Origin: CAIZGX01 sp044239865
Lineage (GTDB): Bacteria; Bacteroidota; Bacteroidia; Flavobacteriales_D; Sanyastnellaceae
Reading direction: 5' to 3'
Assembly: GCA_044239865.1 (NCBI GenBank)
Contig: JBIIAO010000003.1
Location: 372,001-436,000 of the forward strand
Length of the DNA stretch: 64,000 nucleotides
Position numbers and translations under genes: made by a program. The notes beneath the pieces were generated by a model that was given only the letters and a program-made list of their open reading frames with translations, made no database searches and was not told where the DNA came from. Below, piece after piece: positions 58,470-64,000 of this stretch (positions are counted from its first letter, which is position 1; each line of letters begins with the position of its first letter).

Positions 58470-61132
58470 TAGTTTTCTGATATTTTTAGGTCTTCACGAC
58501 GCACAGCGTGCTGCTTGTCGTTCAAATTAATTTTTCCTTTCGAACGGAAGATGAAGTAGTACTTCGAGAATCCGTCGTAAGGCTGCGGTGCAGCGAAGAT
58601 GGGTAAGAAGTTATGCTCTTTACAGAACTGAACCAATTGCGGACGGTTGTGCTCGTCAATGGTTCCAATCTCATCAATGAACAACGCAATTTTATTTTCA
58701 GGTGCAGACACAGCCAAGCGGTTAATGATTGCCATAACAATAACAAGACGAATCATACGGTCTGTTCCATCTGACTCTACTTGCTCTTTCAAGTCAACTC
58801 GCTTCAACTTCCCTTTCACGTCGAGGTGAAGTTCTATGTCGAAAAGATCTTCGAATTCAATGGTTTTTCCAGCGTCCAAATATTGATTCAAAATTTTCAA
58901 ATCTTCACCTTGTTCAAACTCGAAAGCCAATTGAGAGTTCAAATTTTCGATGGAAGCAATTCTTTCTAAATCGAATAACACGCGTTTGTTGTCTACCAAT
59001 TCAATGCGAAGAGATTCAATGTTTGAGATTCTGGTTTTAGCCAAGCTCTCGTTGAAGCGGTTGTATACGAATGTTTTGAATTCTTCGTAACGTTTGCGCA
59101 AGGTGAAAGCAGGGTTCGCGAACTGCGTTGAAATACTTCCCAAAAGTCCATCGATACTTTTTACTTTATCGTTGATACACGCGATTTCATCTTCCAAATA
59201 TTTGATGAATTCTTCTTCGTCTGCCATTGCAGAATTTGTTTTGAAACGCAAGTGGTCGAACATTCGGTCTTTGTTGCCTTTCAACGTATCGCGATCGGTG
59301 TTCGAGATTTTGATTTTGCCGTAAATTTCGTCGAGAGATTCGGTTGTGTCGAATTCTGTTGGAATAATTCCGAAGGTTTCAATTTCTGCTTTGCGACGTT
59401 TCAATTCAATTATGCGCTCTTCACTTCTGCGCGTTTCTTCACGCAGAGATTCGAGTAAAAGTGTTTTGTCGGAAAGCTCTTTTTTCAATTTGCTCAAGTC
59501 ACCTTCACACTTTTCTTTTTCGGCCTTCATTGTGCGCAGTTCTTTTCCTGCAGCGTCAGCTTCTTTTTCAAGTTTCGGTTTATTCTTCAGCTTGTTCAAT
59601 TTCGCTTTCACTTCTTCAATGTCGGTATGAATGACATCGAGTTCTTTTTGCGCCTTGTCGAAATTCAACGCAACAGCCCAAAGTTTTTCGAGTTCGGCTT
59701 TTTCACGCTTCAATTCTTGAAGTTCTTCTTTCAAAGACTTCACCGAAGGAATGTCGGCAAGAACTAAATCTTTTGGTAATGTAATTTCTCCATCGAAGAT
59801 GCTCAGAGTAGTTCCAGCCTTGGTAATTTTTTTCTTCACCAATTTACTTGGCAACGCCGCGAATTCTTGAGAGAACACGGTGTTCAGGATTTTACGAATG
59901 TCATCCTTCGCTGTAATCTTATGAATTAACTGATCGTCGTAATTTTTAATTTGTGCTTCAAGCTTTCCGCAAGTCACGTCAATCTTCTGAAGCTTCACCT
60001 CCAAGTTTTTCGAATCTAATTTTTGATTCTCAACCATGGTAATACGCACTTCCGATTCACGGCGTTTTGCATCTAGATTCAACAAAGATTCTTCCAGGAA
60101 TTTCTTTCCTTCGAAAGAAGCAATTTCATCTAATTGAGTTTGAAGGTTGATGAATGTTTTTTCTTGGATCTCAACTTCTAATTCACGCTTTCCCAATTCA
60201 CGATTTAAATCTTCTTGTTTTGGTTTTAGCTTTTCATTTAGATTCAGAAGTGTTGTTTGATACTGCTTCTCTTTTTCTAAACGAGAACTGTCGAGTTCAT
60301 TAATAACACCGTTGTATTGTTTGTCGAAAGCATACACCAAATCGCTGACAATGCGTGTTTTTGCTTTGAACAAATTCACAACTTCACGGAATTCTTCAAA
60401 CTCTTTTTGAATGCTTTTTACGGTACGGATTTCTTCGTTAATGCGAAGCAAATCGTTGATGTCTTTTTTGTTTTTCTGCGAGAAACTAAGTCCCTCGTTC
60501 TCTCGATTGTCGGCAACAATTAAACTCTCTTTTAAAGTTTTGTTCGTGATTAACTTCGAGTTAATCAAATAGCGGTAAACCTTCGAGAAGTTATTAGAAA
60601 GCCCATCTGTGCGAACGCTGTCTTCCAGCCAAATAGCGGCGTCGTTTTTTCTTCCTCGAGAGTAAACTGTGTTGAAGACCTCTGTTTTGCTTTTGAAAAG
60701 GTATAACTCAACACCAGCTGTTTTCAATTCATCTTGAACTTCGTCCCACTTACGAATGCGTTGGTGCGCACCTTCTTTTTTGAAGAAGTTTTCTGAATTG
60801 TATTCTCCAGAAAACCGGAAGTATTCCAACTCGCCATCGCTGTCGCGCTTTACAAGTATGCAATAGCTTGAATTGTTCTTCTTGATTTCGAAAATAATGT
60901 AACTCTGGTTGTGAGTAGGGAAGTAGTGATGAATGGTTTCCTTGTCTCCACGGCGCTGTCCGGAAAAGGACATCTTCGATCCATCTACAATGAACAAGAA
61001 GTTCAAGGTATAAATAAGGGTTGACTTACCAACGTTGTTAGGCCCTACCAATTGCAACGAATCGCAATCGTCTAAACGCATTTCTGCGTTCACATAGGTG
61101 CTGGTGTTTATCCCAATAATTCGGGTTATCAT
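58469..61132 (-). CDS. SMC-like condensin ATPase (MksB/JetC type)
   Basis: The 887-residue protein has the split ATPase head of SMC proteins. Walker A GPNNVGKST is at 30-38; the C-terminal head has a signature-like SDGTDRM at 787-793 and Walker B IALFIDEIGTID with D820 and E821. Between them lie coiled coils at about 225-410 and 465-585, around a small hinge-like domain at 411-465. This is the MukB/MksB/JetC plan, at the short end for the family. It is the first gene of its operon, behind a TAGATTTG box. DNA loop extrusion or chromosome organisation is inferred. Confidence 0.8.
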   Translation of the reverse strand: MITRIIGINTSTYVNAEMRLDDCDSLQLVGPNNVGKSTLIYTLNFLFIVDGSKMSFSGQRRGDKETIHHYFPTHNQSYIIFEIKKNNSSYCILVKRDSDGELEYFRFSGEYNSENFFKKEGAHQRIRKWDEVQDELKTAGVELYLFKSKTEVFNTVYSRGRKNDAAIWLEDSVRTDGLSNNFSKVYRYLINSKLITNKTLKESLIVADNRENEGLSFSQKNKKDINDLLRINEEIRTVKSIQKEFEEFREVVNLFKAKTRIVSDLVYAFDKQYNGVINELDSSRLEKEKQYQTTLLNLNEKLKPKQEDLNRELGKRELEVEIQEKTFINLQTQLDEIASFEGKKFLEESLLNLDAKRRESEVRITMVENQKLDSKNLEVKLQKIDVTCGKLEAQIKNYDDQLIHKITAKDDIRKILNTVFSQEFAALPSKLVKKKITKAGTTLSIFDGEITLPKDLVLADIPSVKSLKEELQELKREKAELEKLWAVALNFDKAQKELDVIHTDIEEVKAKLNKLKNKPKLEKEADAAGKELRTMKAEKEKCEGDLSKLKKELSDKTLLLESLREETRRSEERIIELKRRKAEIETFGIIPTEFDTTESLDEIYGKIKISNTDRDTLKGNKDRMFDHLRFKTNSAMADEEEFIKYLEDEIACINDKVKSIDGLLGSISTQFANPAFTLRKRYEEFKTFVYNRFNESLAKTRISNIESLRIELVDNKRVLFDLERIASIENLNSQLAFEFEQGEDLKILNQYLDAGKTIEFEDLFDIELHLDVKGKLKRVDLKEQVESDGTDRMIRLVIVMAIINRLAVSAPENKIALFIDEIGTIDEHNRPQLVQFCKEHNFLPIFAAPQPYDGFSKYYFIFRSKGKINLNDKQHAVRREDLKISEN

Positions 61133-61181
61133 ACAAAAAAGTTTAGGTCATGTGTTGTGCGACAAATGCGCACCTAACACA

Positions 61182-61189
61182 CAAATCTA
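61182..61189 (-). promoter_or_regulatory. -7 box of the condensin-type operon
   Basis: TAGATTTG on the minus strand matches TAnnTTTG. A TTTT stands 19 bases upstream in place of TTTG. It implies a leader of about 45 bases before the SMC gene. Confidence 0.55.
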
Positions 61190-61247
61190 AACGGCTTGCG
61201 TCGCTTCGAAAAGGAATGTTAATAAATGTGGAAAAGTAAGGCTTGGA

Positions 61248-61703
61248 CTAGTTGCGCTTGCTCTGGAAGAACTCTTTCAGAATGGTGGAGCAGTCTTCTT
61301 CCAATACGCCTCCAATCCATTCAGTTTTAGGGTGTAGCAGTTTTCTGTCTTCGGTTTGAAAGATTGAAAATCCTCTCTTTGTGTCGAATGCACCGAAGAC
61401 TATTCGGCCAATACGCGTGTTGTAGGCAGCACCTCCGCACATGACACAGGGTTCTAGTGTTACATACAAGGTACATTTATCCAAAGACTTACCACTCAGA
61501 TACTCCGAAGCGGCTGTAAAGGCCTGCATTTCGGCATGGGCGGTGAAGTCATGAAGTCTTTCTACAAGATTGTGTCCGCGAGCAATAATGCGGTCATCTG
61601 CCACAATAACGCACCCAACAGGAACTTCATCTTGTTCAGCAGCATAAATGGCCTCTTTGATGGCCTGTTTCATGTAAAATTCGTCTTTATTCTCGTCGTT
61701 CAA
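61248..61703 (-). CDS. tadA: tRNA-specific adenosine deaminase
   Basis: TadA makes inosine at the wobble position of tRNA-Arg(ACG). The 151-residue zinc deaminase has HAEMQAF with the catalytic Glu and PCVMCGGA for zinc. The family block EVPVGCVIV precedes them. Its ATG overlaps the end of the upstream glycosyltransferase gene by 17 bases. A related nucleoside deaminase is possible, but the pattern fits TadA. Confidence 0.9.
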   Translation of the reverse strand: MNDENKDEFYMKQAIKEAIYAAEQDEVPVGCVIVADDRIIARGHNLVERLHDFTAHAEMQAFTAASEYLSGKSLDKCTLYVTLEPCVMCGGAAYNTRIGRIVFGAFDTKRGFSIFQTEDRKLLHPKTEWIGGVLEEDCSTILKEFFQSKRN

Positions 61704-62721
61704 AATCAGAATTGTCGTTTAAGTATTTCACGAAATCTTTTGTGGAGATTTCATGATCGTTTGAGGTTGGGAAGTTAAATTGCTCTCCCCAATATTTAGC
61801 TAAGTATTCTTGCTCGAATTGGCCAGAAGTAGGAACTAGCAGCGCCTTCTTTCCAATGGCAGCTAGTTCCATTAGAGTGCTATATCCCGATCTACATACG
61901 ATATGTGAAGACTCGTTCATGAGTTGTTCCAATTCAGAACTGTTACAATAACCTAATGCTTTCACTAATTTGGAATGTGGCAACGGTTTGCTTTCGCCAG
62001 TAACTATAATAGGGAATCCGAGTTGAACAGCTTCTTCAATGATGTCTTTAGCGAAGCGTGATCGCTGTGGTTCGGGGCCAGAAAGAATAACAAGCAATTG
62101 CTTTTTTAACGGCGTCTGAATGGGTTTAATCTGACTGAGGGGTCCAATGAACGAGGCTTTGGCACTTGCTTTTACGCTGCTCAGTTTGCCGCTTAGTTTT
62201 GGAGTATTCTCGAAATCTGGGATTTCAATTTTATTAAATTTTTTCAAGTTTCTGTTCAAGACCCATTGTGGCAGGGTTAAAAGGAGGCGAGGGCCTGGCA
62301 AAGAAAGTTGGTGCGTTAGCAGGACCGAATGAACGTTCGGGTGGTAAAATCCGTAGCGATTGTCGGAATAAATAAAATCGTAAGTATTGGATTCAAGATG
62401 TCCTTCCAACCAGCGTTTTTCTTTTTTCCAATTCGCTCGAAACTCGAAAACACGCAGGCCAAGTTTGAAAAACAGACCTTTTCCACTTTCAATTTGAATG
62501 TGATTATTTGGAAGTGTAACGTAAAGTTGAATTTCAGGAAATTTGTTTCTGAAAAACGACTCTTGGTTTTCGGAACATGCTATTTCAACAGAGTTTCCTT
62601 CAGCAATGAACTGCGAGATGCGCTCGCTGAGACGAGTCATATGCCCGTAGCCCCAATCGAGCGCTGCGAAAAGTATTTTTTTTGAAGTATTCAGTTTATG
62701 GACGTTGAATTCTAATCTCAC
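61687..62721 (-). CDS. Glycosyltransferase with GT-B fold (GT28/MurG-like)
   Basis: The enzyme of about 344 residues has an N-terminal domain opening ILFAALDWGYGHMTRLSERI and a C-terminal donor site with VCRSGYSTLMELAAIGKKAL and PTSGQFEQEYLAKYW, like GT28/MurG and related lipid or polysaccharide transferases. No ATG fits the start; GTG at 62721 is proposed, which overlaps the PDZ gene by 26 bases, and a start nearer residue 13 (CTG) is possible. Substrates are unknown. Confidence 0.78.
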   Translation of the reverse strand: MRLEFNVHKLNTSKKILFAALDWGYGHMTRLSERISQFIAEGNSVEIACSENQESFFRNKFPEIQLYVTLPNNHIQIESGKGLFFKLGLRVFEFRANWKKEKRWLEGHLESNTYDFIYSDNRYGFYHPNVHSVLLTHQLSLPGPRLLLTLPQWVLNRNLKKFNKIEIPDFENTPKLSGKLSSVKASAKASFIGPLSQIKPIQTPLKKQLLVILSGPEPQRSRFAKDIIEEAVQLGFPIIVTGESKPLPHSKLVKALGYCNSSELEQLMNESSHIVCRSGYSTLMELAAIGKKALLVPTSGQFEQEYLAKYWGEQFNFPTSNDHEISTKDFVKYLNDNSDFERRE

Positions 62722-63316
62722 GTTGCATGTTGTTTCCTCCTTGGGTAGGAATAAAATAGCCGGATACTTTTTTCTTTTTTCCGTTTCGAAGAAACGTAAT
62801 ATTCGCTTCGTCACCTACAGCATATTGCTTCAATGTACCCACCAATACTTCAAAATCGTTAACTTCAATTTTGTTCAATTCAATCAGAATGTCACCTGTC
62901 TGTAACCCGAGAGCAGCGCCCAAACTTATTGGAGAAACTGTTTCAATCATAACGCCTTTTCCTTTGAAACTTTGAGCAGGAGATATTCCAATTTTAGCGC
63001 TGTTATCAGGAGCTCCAAAACCGAAGGGCATTTCATTCGGCATAGCGAATACCATTCCTTGTGGCATTTGAAGATTGTTGTCGAAGCTTAAATTGAATGA
63101 AGAGTCCATGATAGATAAATCGATATCTGGAAATTGTTTGAGAATGTCTTTCATGTTACCCATTTGATCTCCTTCGAAATTGAAAATAAGAGTATCGATC
63201 TGACCTGTGCTTGAAGTGTCAATTTTAATAATGGTGACATGATTTTTCTTTTGCACCTGAGCGAAAGAAAGCACGCTAATGAAGCAAAGGGTTAAAAGTG
63301 AAAAAAATATTTTCAT
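62696..63316 (-). CDS. Secreted PDZ-domain protein
   Basis: The 206-residue protein starts at ATG 63316 with a signal peptide (MKIFFSLLTLCFISVLSFAQ). The C-terminal 90 residues are a PDZ domain (GVMIETVSPISLGAALGLQT; GDILIELNKIEVNDFEVLVG) like those of HtrA or site-2 proteases, but no protease domain is present. The middle is Met/Phe/Gly-rich. It lies 23 bases after the GH13 gene on the same strand. It probably binds protein C-termini in the periplasm. Confidence 0.8.
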   Translation of the reverse strand: MKIFFSLLTLCFISVLSFAQVQKKNHVTIIKIDTSSTGQIDTLIFNFEGDQMGNMKDILKQFPDIDLSIMDSSFNLSFDNNLQMPQGMVFAMPNEMPFGFGAPDNSAKIGISPAQSFKGKGVMIETVSPISLGAALGLQTGDILIELNKIEVNDFEVLVGTLKQYAVGDEANITFLRNGKKKKVSGYFIPTQGGNNMQREIRIQRP

Positions 63317-63339
63317 GGTTTTATTATTTGATTTCAAAA

Positions 63340-64000
63340 TTAAAATGAAATTTCAATCAAAGTAAATCCTTTTGATGGAATGGAGAGTGTTTTTTTCCAA
63401 GAAACGGATTCTTCAGTTAAAATGTTTTTTCCAGTATTCAAATTAAGGGTAACTTCTTTCAGAGATTCCATGGGGAAGTCAAATGTCTTTTCATTCAAAT
63501 TGTAAAGGCACAAAAGTGTCTTTTTACCATCAGCTGATTTTCGAGCATAGGCATACGTATTGTCGTTCGGAACGAATTGGGTGAGTTTGCTTGTTGCGAG
63601 CCATTCGTTTTTCTTTCGGTAATTCAACAAGGATTGAAGGAAGTTGAATGCTTCGTTTTGAATTTCAGTTCTGCCTTTCTTTTCAAACGCATTTACTTTA
63701 TGGTCAGGCCATCCGCCAGGAAATTCTTCGCGGACATGGGCGTCGGGATCGCAAAAACCGGTCATAAGAATTTCCGTTCCATAGTAAATGCACGGAATGC
63801 CACGAAGCGTTAGCAACATAGCATGAGCCATTTTCCATTTTTCGATATCTTTATTGAGAAGGGAATAGATGCGCGCTAAATCATGGTTGTCTAAAAACGT
63901 TACAAGATTTTCCGGATGAGCATAAAGATGATCATGCGCCAAGTCTAGTTCTATTCTACGCAGTCCTTCTTCCCAACCAAAAGGTTCAACGAGCCCTTTG
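63340..64000 (-). CDS. GH13 alpha-amylase family protein (partial, N-terminus outside window)
   Basis: Only the C-terminal 219 or so residues are in the window, and the frame is open through the right edge. GH13 region IV is visible as FLDNHDLAR, followed by the barrel end (LRGIPCIYYGTEILMTG) and a beta-sandwich C-terminal domain. The pattern is close to neopullulanase/cyclomaltodextrinase-type enzymes. It lies upstream of the PDZ gene in one run. Confidence 0.87.
   Translation of the reverse strand, partial: KGLVEPFGWEEGLRRIELDLAHDHLYAHPENLVTFLDNHDLARIYSLLNKDIEKWKMAHAMLLTLRGIPCIYYGTEILMTGFCDPDAHVREEFPGGWPDHKVNAFEKKGRTEIQNEAFNFLQSLLNYRKKNEWLATSKLTQFVPNDNTYAYARKSADGKKTLLCLYNLNEKTFDFPMESLKEVTLNLNTGKNILTEESVSWKKTLSIPSKGFTLIEISF

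Noticed and set aside
56167..61132. A complete Wadjet plasmid-defence system
   Set aside because: No JetD/MksG-like nuclease is present upstream or downstream, the gene order differs, and no other defence genes lie nearby, so only an Mks/Jet-like condensin is claimed.

Overview
The window is a stretch of bacterial chromosome that reads as Bacteroidota, most likely the order Flavobacteriales. Four things point there: type IX secretion sorting domains of types A and B, promoters of the Bacteroidota form TTTG-N19-TAnnTTTG, near absence of Shine-Dalgarno sequences, and families typical of the phylum (DUF5606, a long NusB, a long zinc metalloprotease, GH92, DUF5106-type thioredoxins). The DNA is moderately AT-rich and evenly so. 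I see no insertion sequence, prophage or CRISPR array. The species cannot be named from the sequence.

Layout. 1-11725 is the transcription/translation core on the minus strand: four tRNAs, tuf, tRNA-Trp, secE, nusG, rplK, rplA, rplJ, rplL, rpoB and the first two thirds of rpoC. 11840-18672 (minus) carries hpf, xerC, rpsU, an apt/acyl-CoA dehydrogenase operon, a large type B sorted surface protein, tRNA-Val and a DUF5606 gene. 18760-34933 has short opposing operons: asparaginase, TatD, a GT9-thioesterase-HemJ chain, a 2-hydroxyacid dehydrogenase with MgtE, a metalloprotease, an NlpC/P60 hydrolase, a pterin dehydratase, leucine dehydrogenase, nusB-miaA, a thioredoxin-like protein and a type A sorted protein. 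34988-41158 (plus) carries DUF2797, an RRM protein, a WD40 protein, a GH13 lipoprotein, and thioesterase-trmB-mrp-nifU. 41153-49285 (minus) has an ABC-F ATPase and a tight operon of two tiny membrane ORFs, a degenerate 2H-type protein, an MFS transporter, a prolyl oligopeptidase and a GH92 glycosidase. 49417-55491 holds a CsgG-like lipoprotein, coaE, rpe, a pRiA4b-like protein, DUF1573, yajC and a DEAD-box helicase. 55696-61132 (minus) is an SMC/condensin operon. The window closes with tadA, a glycosyltransferase, a PDZ protein and a truncated GH13 gene.

The most interesting block is 55696-61132. It encodes an SMC-like ATPase, a kleisin-like protein and a small MksE/JetB-like protein, so it resembles MksBEF/Wadjet. 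The order is SMC first, no MksG/JetD nuclease gene is present, and the neighbours are housekeeping genes. A 35-codon ORF overlaps the genes on both sides of it, between the SMC and kleisin genes. Two secreted paralogues with a shared cysteine pattern follow, the first overlapping the mksE-like gene by four bases. Other points of note are a long hairpin leader before rplK, an attenuator-like hairpin before rpoB, a tRNA/tuf promoter overlapping the hpf terminator, intrinsic terminators buried in the coding ends of facing genes, and coupled tiny membrane-protein ORFs at the head of the transporter/hydrolase operon.
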